NCBI RefSeq assembly: GCF_010728925.1
Contig: NZ_AP022608.1
Span: 2,356,001 to 2,420,000 of the forward strand
DNA: 64,000 nucleotides
Direction of reading: 5' to 3'
Source of the DNA: Mycolicibacterium gadium
Lineage (GTDB): Bacteria > Actinomycetota > Actinomycetes > Mycobacteriales > Mycobacteriaceae
Shown here: positions 27,083-37,435 of the stretch, in pieces
How positions within the stretch are numbered: the first letter of the stretch is position 1
How the letters are laid out: every line of letters starts with the position of its first letter
The notes under the pieces: model-generated
The model's input: the letters and a program-made list of their open reading frames with translations, nothing else
Databases searched by the model: none
Told to the model about the DNA's origin: nothing
Translations under genes and position numbers: made by a program

Positions 27083-28656
27083 ATCTGACTACGCCCGTCG
27101 TCGAATACGACCTGCTGTCCCCGATGCTGATCGTGTTCGGCGTGGCCATCCTCGGCGTGCTTGTCGAGGCGTTTCTGCCGCGCCAGCGCAGGTACGCCGC
27201 TCAGCTCGTGCTGTGCCTCGGCGGCCTGATCGCCGCGCTGGTCGCCGTCGTGATGCTTGCCCGCGATCTGCACGGCACGATCGGCCACTCAGCGATCATG
27301 GGTGCCGTCGTCATCGACAAGCCGGCGTTGTTCCTCCAGGCCACGATCCTGCTCGTCGGGGTGCTCGGCATCCTGTTGATCGCCGAACGCCAGATCGGGA
27401 CAGACACGGAGGGCGGCAATGGAGCTCGCGGCTTGGACGGGTTCACGCCGCAGGCGTCCGCGATTCCCGGCTCGGTGGCCGAGCAACTCGCCACCAAGGC
27501 CGGGGTGATCCAGACCGAGGTGTTCCCGCTGACCATGTTCGCCGTCGGCGGCATGCTGCTGTTCCCCGCAGCCGACGACCTGCTGACGATGTTCATCGCG
27601 CTCGAGGTGCTGTCGCTGCCCCTGTATTTGCTGTGCGGTCTAGCCCGTCGACAGCGTCTGCTCTCGCAGGAAGCCGCGCTGAAATACTTTCTGCTCGGCG
27701 CCTTTTCGTCGGCATTTTTCCTTTTCGGCGCCGCAATGCTGTACGGCTACTCGGGGACCCTGGACCTACGTGAGATCGCCGCGGTCGTGTCCGCCGGGTC
27801 CGGGAAGACGTCGCTGGCCCTGATCGGTACGGCGATGCTGCTGGTGGGCGTGCTGTTCAAGGTCGGCGCCGTGCCGTTCCACTCGTGGATTCCCGACGTG
27901 TACCAGGGCGCTCCGACCCCGATCACCGCGTTCATGGCCGCCGCCACCAAGATCGCCGCCTTCGGTGCGATGCTGCGGGTGTTCTACGTCGCGCTACCCG
28001 AACTGCGTGACGACTGGCGGCCGGTCCTGTGGGCGATCGCGATCCTCACGATGGTCGTGGGCACCGTCACCGCCATCACGCAGACCGACGTGAAGCGCAT
28101 GCTGGCCTACTCGGCGGTGGCGCATACGGGGTTCATTCTCACCGGTGTGATCGCCGAGAACGAGTCCGGCCTGTCGTCGACCCTGTTCTATCTGTTCGCC
28201 TATGGATTCAGCACCGTCGGTGCCTTCGCCGTGGTGAGCCTGGTCCGCAATTCTGCCGGTGAAGAAGACACCGCGATGGCCCGCTGGGCGGGGCTCGGCA
28301 GACGGTATCCCGTCGTGGCGGTGGTGTTCTCGTTGTTCCTGCTGGCGTTCGCGGGTATTCCCTTGACGAGCGGGTTCGTCAGCAAGTTCGCGGTCTTCAA
28401 GGCCGCGGGCGAGGGCGGCGCGATACCGCTGGTCATCGTCGGCGTGCTCGCCAGCGCCGTCGCCGCGTACTTCTACGTGCGGGTCATCGTGTTGATGTTC
28501 TTCACCGACCCGCCCGACGACGCACCGACCGTCGTGGTGCCCAGCGTGCTCAGCACCGCCGTCGTCACCGTCACCGCCGCCGTCACGTTCGCCCTCGGCG
28601 CGCTGCCGCAGCCGCTGCTGGACCTCGCCAACACCGCCAACCAGTTTCTGCGCTAG
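27079..28656 (+). CDS. nuoN: NADH-quinone oxidoreductase subunit N
   Basis: 525-residue antiporter-like membrane subunit and last gene of the nuo operon. FIALEVLSLPLYLLCGLAR (about 173-191) has the conserved Glu; LFKVGAVPFHSWIPDVYQGAPTPITAFMAAATKIA (about 259-293) holds the Lys residues and antiporter signature; YSAVAHTGFILTGV follows. The stop is five bases before the stop of the convergent TetR gene, and no hairpin was recognised in that short gap. Confidence 0.96.
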   Translation: MNLTTPVVEYDLLSPMLIVFGVAILGVLVEAFLPRQRRYAAQLVLCLGGLIAALVAVVMLARDLHGTIGHSAIMGAVVIDKPALFLQATILLVGVLGILLIAERQIGTDTEGGNGARGLDGFTPQASAIPGSVAEQLATKAGVIQTEVFPLTMFAVGGMLLFPAADDLLTMFIALEVLSLPLYLLCGLARRQRLLSQEAALKYFLLGAFSSAFFLFGAAMLYGYSGTLDLREIAAVVSAGSGKTSLALIGTAMLLVGVLFKVGAVPFHSWIPDVYQGAPTPITAFMAAATKIAAFGAMLRVFYVALPELRDDWRPVLWAIAILTMVVGTVTAITQTDVKRMLAYSAVAHTGFILTGVIAENESGLSSTLFYLFAYGFSTVGAFAVVSLVRNSAGEEDTAMARWAGLGRRYPVVAVVFSLFLLAFAGIPLTSGFVSKFAVFKAAGEGGAIPLVIVGVLASAVAAYFYVRVIVLMFFTDPPDDAPTVVVPSVLSTAVVTVTAAVTFALGALPQPLLDLANTANQFLR

Positions 28657-28660
28657 CGCG

Positions 28661-29260
28661 TCACGGCAGCAGCCCGACTTGCCGGTAGGCGGATTCGAGG
28701 TAGCGCCGCATCTGCCGAGCATTGGGCGGATTGGGCTGCAGCACACGGTAAGTGACGGCGCCCGCGAGCATGTCGACGAGCACGTCGAGGTCGGCGTCAG
28801 GTGGAACCGAGCCTTCGCTTTGAGCCCGCTTCAGCATCGCGATCGCCAATGTGCGGCGGGGACCGACGTAGTGGTCCCAGTACGTCTGCATCAACAAGGG
28901 ATGCGTCACCGCAGAGCCGTAGATCTGCGCGACGAGCGCTCGGAACATCGCGTCGGCGGCGGTGCGCGCGGCGGTATCGATGTTGCGGCGGATCAGCTCC
29001 TGTGGCCTGACGGCGTCAATCTCGTCGCGAGACGGCCATTGCACTCCCGTGGCGACAAACGCCTCGATCGCATCCGCGACGAGTTGCTCCTTACTCGACC
29101 AGCGACGGTAGACAGTCGGCTTTCCGACGCCCGCGCGCTTGGCGACCTGTTCGATGCTCATCCCTGCGATGCCATGTTCGATGAACGAGTCCAGCGCGGC
29201 GGTCATGATCGCCTTGTCCAGTGCGGGGTCGCGCGGCCGGCCACGAGCGGCGGTCGTCAT
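28661..29260 (-). CDS. TetR family transcriptional regulator
   Basis: 199-residue TetR-type repressor beginning MTTAARGRPRDPALDKAI, a typical N-terminus of the GRPRDP subgroup. The helix-turn-helix is MSIEQVAKRAGVGKPTVYRRWSSKEQLVADA (about 33-63), followed by a TetR-C-11-like ligand domain. The ATG at 29258-29260 overlaps the stop of the upstream monooxygenase gene (TCAT on the plus strand), so the two form an operon transcribed leftwards. It most likely represses that operon from the site near 30758-30777. Convergent with nuoN. Confidence 0.88.
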   Translation of the reverse strand: MTTAARGRPRDPALDKAIMTAALDSFIEHGIAGMSIEQVAKRAGVGKPTVYRRWSSKEQLVADAIEAFVATGVQWPSRDEIDAVRPQELIRRNIDTAARTAADAMFRALVAQIYGSAVTHPLLMQTYWDHYVGPRRTLAIAMLKRAQSEGSVPPDADLDVLVDMLAGAVTYRVLQPNPPNARQMRRYLESAYRQVGLLP

Positions 29261-30744
29261 CTGACCGTTCCGTTGCCGAGCGCCGATCGCAGCCAGCGTT
29301 CCAACGCCGCAGGATCGTGGCCTCGCCAGGCCAGGTGGCCATCCGGACGCACCAGCCAGTTGTCGTGATCTACCCTGCGCAACAAGGCAATTCGATCTCC
29401 AAGGTGTGCACGGGCGGTCTGCAGTAGCGACTCGTCGGCGCTCAGCAGCGCCCACCGTCCACGCAACTCCACATAGAGGCGTGTCGACGCACCGTCAGCG
29501 CGGAAGCAGTCCCGGTCGGCAACGCGGTCACCCGGTCCCGGCTTTTCTGTCAGCTTCCCTCTCAAGAGCGAAGTTTCGGCCAGCGGACCCCGTCGGTAGC
29601 TCACCCACAGCTGCGAGGCTCGAAAAGTGACCGACCGTTGAAGGGCGGGAATCTTGAAGAGAGGCGCGACGACCCGATCGCGGATGAAGCGTCCGATACG
29701 GCTTTGGGCCACATTGATCCGCGTGACCGCGCTGGTGCCGCGTAACACCTCGGTGGCCAGCGGCCGACGCTCTGATTCATAGGTGTCGAGCAACGCCACG
29801 TCGGCGCGGCCGTCGACGACGAGAGCGAGCTTCCACGCGAGGTTCTCCACGTCACCGAGCCCGGTGAGCATGCCTTGCCCGCCGAACGGGGCGTGGATAT
29901 GGCCGGCGTCTCCGGCGATCAGCACCCGGCCACGCCGATATGTGTCAGCCAGCCCCCGGTGCACGGTGAACATCGACAACCAATGGGCGTCGAGAACACG
30001 AACGTCACGGCCGGTCCGCTCGGGGAGAATCTGCACGAGTCGAGCAAGGATTTCCGACTCGCTCGGCTTGTCGGCCTGCTGACCAGGATCGTAGGCAAAG
30101 ACACGCCACAGCCCCCCGGGCATCGGCATCACGCCGATCAATCCGCTCGGATGGATCCAGCCAGTGGTGCCCGAGCGATCCAGATCCCAATTCAATTCGA
30201 CGTCGGCAAGCAGGAAGCGCTCGCTGATTTTCACCCTGGGAAAGCCGATACCAGCGAGCCCGCGGGTGGTGCTGGCCGCCCCGTCGCAGCCAATCAGCCA
30301 CGCCGTAGTCGCCTCCTCGTCTCCAACGGTGGCGACCACTCCGGAAGGTGTTTGGCGCAAGTCGGCCAGCGGCGTGCTCCACTCGATCGCGCCGCCGAGT
30401 TCGGAAAGCCGGGCCCGCAGTGTTGCCTCGACCTCGGCCTGCGAGATCACCATCGGTGGAGCGGCCGTCTTCATACCTGGGTCGCCGAAGCGGATCCGCC
30501 CAATCGGCTTGTCGCCCAAGAAGTTCGTGATCTGCATCGCGCGCACGGACCGCTGCGGCAGATCGCCGAGTGCATCGAGTCGGTCCAACACCTCCGATCC
30601 ACGCGCATGCAGGAAGTTCGCCCGTGACGTCGTGGCCGGTCCCGCGGCCTTGTCCACGACCCGCACCGCTACACCATGTTGTAGCAGGGCACACGCCAGG
30701 GCCAATCCCGCCGGACCGGCTCCGACAACCAATATCTGCGTCAT
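29257..30744 (-). CDS. FAD-dependent aromatic-hydroxylase-type monooxygenase
   Basis: 495-residue class A flavoprotein monooxygenase. The N-terminal FAD motif is ILVVGAGPAGLALACALLQHG (4-24), the GD motif is VLIAGDAGHIHAPFGGQGMLTGLGDVENLAWKLAL (about 274-308), and the mid DG motif is WLIGCDGAASTTRGLAGI. The C-terminal thioredoxin-like domain of phenol-hydroxylase-type (PHBH/RdmE) enzymes fits the last 120 residues. ATG at 30742-30744 is preferred; upstream in-frame codons add residues before the FAD motif without support. Acts on an unknown aromatic, polyketide-like or xenobiotic (perhaps drug) substrate; regulated with the following TetR gene. Confidence 0.87.
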   Translation of the reverse strand: MTQILVVGAGPAGLALACALLQHGVAVRVVDKAAGPATTSRANFLHARGSEVLDRLDALGDLPQRSVRAMQITNFLGDKPIGRIRFGDPGMKTAAPPMVISQAEVEATLRARLSELGGAIEWSTPLADLRQTPSGVVATVGDEEATTAWLIGCDGAASTTRGLAGIGFPRVKISERFLLADVELNWDLDRSGTTGWIHPSGLIGVMPMPGGLWRVFAYDPGQQADKPSESEILARLVQILPERTGRDVRVLDAHWLSMFTVHRGLADTYRRGRVLIAGDAGHIHAPFGGQGMLTGLGDVENLAWKLALVVDGRADVALLDTYESERRPLATEVLRGTSAVTRINVAQSRIGRFIRDRVVAPLFKIPALQRSVTFRASQLWVSYRRGPLAETSLLRGKLTEKPGPGDRVADRDCFRADGASTRLYVELRGRWALLSADESLLQTARAHLGDRIALLRRVDHDNWLVRPDGHLAWRGHDPAALERWLRSALGNGTVR

Positions 30745-30757
30745 TGACGTCCCTAAC

Positions 30758-30777
30758 ATTACGATACGAGTACGTAA
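30758..30777 (-). promoter_or_regulatory. Candidate TetR operator/-10 region of the monooxygenase operon
   Basis: On the plus strand ATTACGATACGAGTACGTAA has dyad ends TTACG/CGTAA. Read on the minus strand it contains TCGTATCGTAAT, with a -10-like TATCGT, 13 bp before the ATG. The same 12-mer occurs in matching orientation at 33613-33624 before another gene paired with a GRPRDP-type TetR regulator. Confidence 0.4.
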
Positions 30778-30893
30778 CTTAATGTACGCCTGTCGAGCGC
30801 GCCTCGCGAGAACGCAATCGTTTGACACAGCCCACCCTCGGGCTTAATCTCGATGCAAGCAAGCACTTACATGCACACATATTGGAGGTCGAG

Positions 30894-31487
30894 GTGCCCC
30901 ACCAGGACTGGGATGCAACGCAGACTGCGGTACTCGACGCCGTCATTGCGTGTGCCGAAGAAAGTGGGTTCCGCGCGCTGACCACGCGCCGAGTTGCAGA
31001 TGTTGCCGGCGTCAACGAGGTGACGATATTCCGGCGCTTTGGTTCGAAGGCCAAGCTCATCGCCGCGGCATTCGAGCGCGAGGCCGCCGCCATCGGTGAT
31101 CAGGTCGGCGAACACAGCGGCGACTTGCGCGCCGATCTCGAACGTATTGCCGCCGCCATCTGGGACGCCGCGGGACGTCGACGGCTCACCCTGCCGGTGA
31201 TCCTCTCCGAACTATCCACCAACGCGGAACTGCGTGCGGCGGCGGGCCATTCGATGGACGCAGTCGCGCGGGTCGCCGCCACGCTCGAGCGCTACCAGGA
31301 CGACGGACTGCTGCTCAAGGAGCCACCACTACAGGCTTACGCGTCGCTCGTCGGACCGCTGGTGTACCTCGGCATCATCAGCCGCCTGTTGCCCCAACCG
31401 CCGGAAGTCGACATAGCCACCCATGTTCAGCGCTTCCTCGACGGACACGCCGTTCGAGTGAAATCCAACCGAAGGAAGGCGAAATAA
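30894..31487 (+). CDS. TetR family transcriptional regulator
   Basis: 197-residue TetR-type protein with helix-turn-helix LTTRRVADVAGVNEVTIFRRFGSKAKLIAAAF (about 26-57). I chose GTG 30894 (MPHQDWDATQTAVL) because a strong Shine-Dalgarno (TTGGAGGTCGAG) precedes it; a TTG at 30822 would add 24 residues unlike the family. It heads a three-gene operon: its TAA overlaps the ATG of the HXXEE protein. Ligand unknown. Confidence 0.85.
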   Translation: MPHQDWDATQTAVLDAVIACAEESGFRALTTRRVADVAGVNEVTIFRRFGSKAKLIAAAFEREAAAIGDQVGEHSGDLRADLERIAAAIWDAAGRRRLTLPVILSELSTNAELRAAAGHSMDAVARVAATLERYQDDGLLLKEPPLQAYASLVGPLVYLGIISRLLPQPPEVDIATHVQRFLDGHAVRVKSNRRKAK

Positions 31488-32140
31488 TGTCCACAGCAAC
31501 AACTTTGCAAGCGCCGAGTCCGTCCTATTCGGTAGACGATTATCGTCGGTACACGCGCGCGACACAATGGCTCAACACCGCAGGCGCAGTCGTTGCAGTG
31601 GCACTTGGCATCTTCATCCTGATTGATCCCGTGCGCCGCACGGATCCGGATTGGGTGTTCTGGTTGATCTGGCCGATGGCCACACTGCACACGATCGAGG
31701 AATACGTCTGGCCCGGCGGCTTTTTGCGTTACTTCAACGGCGTCGCATGGGGCAGCGCGGATCCCCATGGACCGCTGACTGCGCGACGAGCTTTCCTGAC
31801 CGATGCCGTCGCCGGTCTTTTCAATCCCATCGTGGTGCTGGTCATGAGCGTCACGTACCTGCCCGCGGTGTGGTTCTTCATCGCTGTTCTGTTGATCAAC
31901 GGGTTCTTCCATATTTGCGAGTCCTTGAAGACAGGCCGCTACTTCCCCGGTGCGGTCACCGGGGCAGTTGTCTACATCCCCGGCTTCACCGTCATCACTA
32001 ACTTCTACGTCGAACGCGGTCTCGTTTCCGGCGTCGATCTAGCAGTGACCTTCGCCTGCGGCCTGGCTTTCACCGGGGCGTTCTTCTTCCAGGTTCGCCG
32101 CTGGCAGCGAACCGACGAGAAAGATTGTGTGCCAGCATGA
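31487..32140 (+). CDS. HXXEE domain-containing membrane protein
   Basis: 217-residue integral membrane protein with about five to six transmembrane helices. It carries HTIEEYVWPGGF (about 68-79), the HxxEE motif that names the family, and a second polar segment NGFFHICESLKTGRYFPG in which His and Glu lie in a similar arrangement. This pattern of buried His/Glu hints at metal binding or membrane hydrolase/oxidoreductase activity, but no HXXEE protein function is established to my knowledge. Overlaps the TetR stop by one base and the enoyl-CoA hydratase start by ATGA. Confidence 0.8.
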   Translation: MSTATTLQAPSPSYSVDDYRRYTRATQWLNTAGAVVAVALGIFILIDPVRRTDPDWVFWLIWPMATLHTIEEYVWPGGFLRYFNGVAWGSADPHGPLTARRAFLTDAVAGLFNPIVVLVMSVTYLPAVWFFIAVLLINGFFHICESLKTGRYFPGAVTGAVVYIPGFTVITNFYVERGLVSGVDLAVTFACGLAFTGAFFFQVRRWQRTDEKDCVPA

Positions 32141-32913
32141 CTCCTACACACATCCTCGCCCGAACCGACCACGGCGCGGTCCGAGTACTGACGCTCAACC
32201 GCCCTGAAGCCCGAAATGCCCTGGGCCGCGACCTGATCCGCGCGACGTACACTGCGTTGACCGACGCCGACGCCGACGATTCAGTGCGTGCCGTCGTGCT
32301 CACCGGCGCCGACCCGGCATTCTGCGCGGGCGTCGACCTCAAGGAGGCGCAGCGCGACGGCACCGAGTATTTCGCGGAGTTCCGGTCGCACAGCTGCATC
32401 GAGGCCACCGGGAGAATGCGCACCCCGATCATCGCCGCGATCAACGGGGCGGTGTTCACCGGTGGCCTGGAAATGGCGCTCGGCTGCGACTTTCTCATCG
32501 CATCCGAGCGGGCGGTCTTCGCCGACACGCACGCCCGCGTCGGCATCCTGCCCGGCGGCGGAATGACGGCACGCCTGCCCCAGCTCGTCGGCCTCGGGAT
32601 GGCCAGGCGCCTTTCGATGACCGGCGAAGTCATCGATGCGGCGCGCGCCGAGCGCATCGGCCTGGTGACCGAGGTCGTCCCCCACGAGGGTCTCCTCGAC
32701 CGGGCGCTGGAGCTGGCGTCGCAGATCGCCGAGGTTGCAGGCTCAACGATGCTGGGGCTCAAGGAGATCTACACGACAGGCGCGGCCGCCGTCATCGATC
32801 CGGCATTGGCGGCCGAAGACCGCATCGCGAACGCGCAGAGCCGCGACTTCGACGGCCTCGGCGATCGGTTCCGCGCGGTCACAGAGCGCAACAAGGACCA
32901 GATCGAACGCTGA
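32137..32913 (+). CDS. Enoyl-CoA hydratase/isomerase family protein
   Basis: 258-residue crotonase-fold enzyme. VRVLTLNRPEARNALGRDL (about 13-31), DPAFCAGVDLKE (about 59-70, oxyanion hole) and MRTPIIAAINGAVFTGGLEMALGCDFLIASE (about 92-122) define the family. GILPGGGMTARLPQLVG contains the second oxyanion region with the family's catalytic-Glu area replaced by Gly residues (GGGM), so a hydratase with the usual two Glu is not certain. ATG at 32137 overlaps the upstream TGA. Likely acts on an acyl-CoA in the same pathway as the HXXEE protein. Confidence 0.9.
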   Translation: MTPTHILARTDHGAVRVLTLNRPEARNALGRDLIRATYTALTDADADDSVRAVVLTGADPAFCAGVDLKEAQRDGTEYFAEFRSHSCIEATGRMRTPIIAAINGAVFTGGLEMALGCDFLIASERAVFADTHARVGILPGGGMTARLPQLVGLGMARRLSMTGEVIDAARAERIGLVTEVVPHEGLLDRALELASQIAEVAGSTMLGLKEIYTTGAAAVIDPALAAEDRIANAQSRDFDGLGDRFRAVTERNKDQIER

Positions 32914-32998
32914 CTCTCGTGCGAGTGACCCCGAAATGTACGCGCCGTGTGGCGTGTCGCCGTTCAGACGCGGTCGCTCGCCGTACAGCCACGGACTC

Positions 32999-33601
32999 CT
33001 ATGCGACCACACCGTGGACGACGATCGCGGTGGTCTGGTCAACCCATTCGGCCCCGAGAGGTTCATCGGGCCACAACAACATGCGCAGCAGGGTGGCACC
33101 GCCGATCACCTCGACGAGCCTGTCCGGGTCGATGTCGGCATGTACCTCGCCGCGCACGACGGCGTCGGCCAATCGGGTACGCACCGCGGCGTACGCACCG
33201 GTGAAGCGATCCATGACACGGGCGTTGAGATCGGCGTCGGCGGACATGTCGGAAATCAGTCCGGGCAGCGCGGCGCGTACCAGCGGGCTGGTGAACACCG
33301 CTCGGGTGGCGTCGATCATCGCGCGGATGTCGGCGGTGATGTCGCCAGGCGGCGTCTCGATCGCGGTGGGCGCTGCGGGAAAGGCCGCCTCGTGCACCAG
33401 CTCCGCCTTACTAGACCATCGCCGGTACAACGCGGTCTTGGTGGTGCCTGCCCGCTCGGCGACGGCGGCCATTGTGAGATTCGAATAGCCAATTTCCACA
33501 AGTAGTTCGGCGGTGGCGCGAAGTATGGCAGCGTCAATGCGTGGATCGCGGGGCCGCCCGGCGCCCGGGGTCTTGTCAACGATCGACACGTCTGATTTCA
33601 T
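32999..33601 (-). CDS. TetR family transcriptional regulator (Rv3167c-like position)
   Basis: 200-residue GRPRDP-type TetR repressor: MKSDVSIVDKTPGAGRPRDPRIDAAI, then helix-turn-helix LTMAAVAERAGTTKTALYRRWSSKAELVHEA (about 40-70) and a TetR-C-11-like ligand domain. ATG at 33599-33601. Divergent from an APH-like kinase followed by a lipocalin-like protein, the same arrangement as Rv3167c / Rv3168-Rv3169 in M. tuberculosis, so it is probably the orthologue and controls the divergent pair through the 46-bp intergenic region. Confidence 0.88.
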   Translation of the reverse strand: MKSDVSIVDKTPGAGRPRDPRIDAAILRATAELLVEIGYSNLTMAAVAERAGTTKTALYRRWSSKAELVHEAAFPAAPTAIETPPGDITADIRAMIDATRAVFTSPLVRAALPGLISDMSADADLNARVMDRFTGAYAAVRTRLADAVVRGEVHADIDPDRLVEVIGGATLLRMLLWPDEPLGAEWVDQTTAIVVHGVVA

Positions 33602-33604
33602 ATC

Positions 33605-34780
<1,176 letters not shown>

Positions 34781-34781
<1 letters not shown>

Positions 34782-35893
34782 TGCTCGGCCCCACCGACGA
34801 ATTTCCGATCCACCAGATCCCGCAACCCATTGCGTGGCCCGGGGCGTCAGATCGCAACTTCTACGACCGGTCCTACTTCAACGCCCACGACCGCACCGGT
34901 GACATCTTCTTGATCACCGGCCTCGGCTACTACCCCAACCTCGGCGTCAAGGACGCGTTCTTCCTGGTGCGCCGCGGCGACACCCAGACTGCCGTCCATC
35001 TGAGCGACGGCATCGACTCCGACCGACTGAACCAGCACGTGCTGGGCTACCGCGTCGAGGTCATCGAGCCGCTGCACAAGCTTCGGATCATCCTCGAGGA
35101 GACCGAAGGCATCGCTGCCGACCTCACCTGGGACGGACTGTTCGATGTCATCCAAGAGCAGCGCCACGTGCTTCGGTCGGGGACGCGCGTGACGCTGGAT
35201 GCACAACGGTTCGCCCAGGTCGGCAGCTGGGCCGGGACCATCTCGATCGACGGCGAGGAGATCAAGGTCAATCCCGACGTGTGGATCGGCAGCCGCGATC
35301 GGTCGTGGGGCATCCGACCGATCGGTGAGGCCGAACCCGCAGGCCGGCCGGCGCATCCGCCGTTCGAGGGCATGTGGTGGCTGTACGTGCCGATGGCGTT
35401 CGACGACTTCGCGATCTGCCTGATCATCCAGGAGGAGCCCAACGGGTTCCGCAGCCTCAACGACGTCACCCGGATCTGGCGCGACGGGCGGGTCGAGCAG
35501 ATGGGGTGGCCGAGAGTCAAAATCCACTACACGTCGGGCACGCGCATCCCGACCGGCGCGACGATCGAGGCCACCGCGCAGGACGGCTCCCCCGTGCGCT
35601 TCGACGTCGAGTCCAAGCTGCCCGTGCCCATCCACGTCGGCGGCGGCTACGGCGGCGACTCGGACTGGCTGCACGGCATGTGGAAGGGCGACAAGTTCAC
35701 CGAACGCCTCACCTACGACATGACCGATCCGGCGATCGTCGGGCGTGCGGGCTTCGGCGTCATCGACCACGTGGGCCGCGCGGTGTGCGTCGAGAACGGC
35801 AAGTCCGTCGAGGGTTGGGGCCTGTTCGAGCACGGCGCGCTGGGCCGCCACGACCCGTCGGGCTTCGCCGACTGGCTCACCGTCGCTCCGTAA
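34781..35893 (+). CDS. Rv3169-like conserved protein with lipocalin-like fold
   Basis: 370-residue protein conserved in mycobacteria next to the Rv3168-type kinase. The sequence has many beta-strand segments and family-like motifs FYDRSYFNAHDRTGDIFLITGLGYYPN (about 26-52), NPDVWIGSRDRSWGIRPIGE (about 166-185) and WWLYVPMAFDDFAICLIIQEEPNG, a pattern like AttH/CrtC-type double-lipocalin proteins. No signal peptide or catalytic signature is evident. ATG overlaps the kinase stop (GATGCTC), implying joint synthesis; function unknown. Confidence 0.82.
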
Positions 35894-35982
35894 TTCCGGC
35901 GACTTCGGTGCGGATACGACCGCTCACCCTCTTTGCCACGCTGGTTGTGAGTCGGTTTGGGCCAGTGTGAAGGGGTTGGGTT

Positions 35983-36417
35983 GTGTCGATCAGTGCGGGG
36001 TTCAGCTCTGCCGAGATTCATGAGTTCGTCATTGAGTATCACTTGTTGCCTCATGGTCAGAAGGGATCCTGGCGTGCTGCTCAGGGGGTATCGGTGCGCC
36101 AGTTGAGGCGGTGGGAAGCCACGGTGTTCGCCGGTGATCTCGACCGGGGGCTTATTCCGCGAGAAGGTAGTGGTGTGACGGTTCCCCCGGCGAAACGATC
36201 GGCGCTGGCGATGGCGCAGACGGCGAAACAGGAGCGCGACGAGGCCGAAGTGGCTCGACTACAGGCGCGGGTACGCGAGCTCGAACACGCCAACGAGGCC
36301 CTGGGAAAAGCTATCGGGCTCTTGCATGCGATGAACGCCGAAGAGCCCGATGCAGCCCTGACGATGACCGATCTCGACGATTCCTCGAGCGCGAGAACGG
36401 ACTCGTCGCCGAGCTGA
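35983..36417 (+). pseudogene. IS3-family OrfA (transposase accessory protein), 3' end shifted
   Basis: 144 codons from a GTG with AAGGGGTTGG upstream. It carries a helix-turn-helix region (HGQKGSWRAAQGVSVRQLRRWE, about 28-49) and a leucine-zipper-like coiled coil (VARLQARVRELEHANEALGKAIGLLHAMN, about 91-119), the two parts of an IS3 OrfA. After MTDLD the frame gives an unrelated Ser-rich tail, while the +2 frame continues RFLERENGLVAEL, the usual N-terminus of OrfB, so a small deletion near 36376 has disrupted the junction. Confidence 0.7.
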
Positions 36418-37416
36418 GCGCCGCGATCAGATCCCAGCGCCGGCGCTGACGATGATCGGGTTGTCGCGTTCGACGTGGCATTACCGCCGCAAGCCGCGGC
36501 CGCGGGTGAGTAACCCGGTGCCGCAGAAAGATCGGGCCTACCCCGCGCGCATCTGCGCGGGTGACCGCGTGGTGATCCAGGACAAGATCATCACCGGCTG
36601 GCAGGCGGGCACGTCGGTGGACCATTCGTTTGCCGCCGCTTGGGATGACGGGGTGATGCTGGCCTCACGGCGGTCCTGGTGGCGTATCGCGGCCGCGATC
36701 GTCGATCAAAGCGCTCGTCCGATCTGCCCGACCCGCTCGACGAACAAGATTCCGCGGCCGGCACCAGTACTCAAAGCGACCGGCCCGCAACAGATCTGGA
36801 GTTGGGACATCACCGACCTGCGCACCCGTGGCGGGGCGTGGCGTTCAAGGCGTACTCGATAATTGACATCTTCTCTCGCAAGATCGTGGGCTGGCGCGTC
36901 GAGCAACGCGAGAGCGACGATCTCGCCACGCAGATGTTCCAGACCGCGATCACCACCCACGGGTCGCCCGCAGTCGTGCACGCCGATTCTGGGCCGGCGA
37001 TGCGCTCGACGGATCTCAAAGACCTCCTCGCCGATCTCGGCATCGCTCAGACCCACAACCGGCCACGGGTCAGCAATGACAACCCGTTCTCCGAATCGGA
37101 ATTCCGCACGATGAAATACCGGCCGAACTATCCCGGTATCTTCGATGATCTCGATGCCGCGCGGGCCTGGGTAAACTCCTATGTCTCCTGGTACAACCAG
37201 CACCACCGCCACAGCGGGATCGCACTGTTCACCCCCGCCGAGGTCCACGACGGGCAATGGACGCAGCGGTGGCTCCAACGCGACCACGCCCTCCAGGCCT
37301 ACTACGACACCCACCCCGAACGATTCCGCGCACGCCCGCACACCGAATCACCCAAGGCCACTGTGGGCATCAACCTCCCACCCGAAAACGACCCCGACCG
37401 ACTCCACGCAGCTTGA
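36378..37416 (+). pseudogene. IS3-family OrfB DDE transposase, multiply frameshifted
   Basis: The transposase is split over three frames. One frame gives RFLERENGLVAELSAAIRS, ending at a stop near 36447. A second (from 36452) gives IGLSRSTWHYRRKPRPR and IWSWDITDL, including the first catalytic Asp. A third (from about 36840) gives VAFKAYSIIDIFSRKIVGW, HADSGPAMRS with the second Asp and NDNPFSESEFRTMKYRP with the Glu, then runs to the stop at 37416. The break near 36830-36845 separates the first Asp from the rest of the DDE triad, so no active transposase can be made without frameshifting at several sites. Confidence 0.8.
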
Positions 37417-37435
37417 CAACGCCCGTCAGCGAGCG

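Larger units (their letters stand above)
35938..37416 (+). mobile_element. Degenerate IS3-family insertion sequence
   Basis: An OrfA-type gene is followed by a frameshifted DDE transposase, bounded by imperfect terminal inverted repeats: GAGTCGGTTTGGG (35949-35961) and, inverted, CCCCGACCGACTC (37392-37404), 11 of 13 matching. As often in IS3 elements the right repeat lies in the end of the transposase gene. Exact ends are approximate and no clear target duplication was seen. It sits between the Rv3169-like gene and the accessory AraC/monooxygenase block. Confidence 0.75.

Noticed and set aside
30859..30870. GCAAGCACTTAC as an operator for the TetR gene at 30894
   Set aside because: Only 8 of 12 positions are symmetric; position is plausible but evidence is weak.
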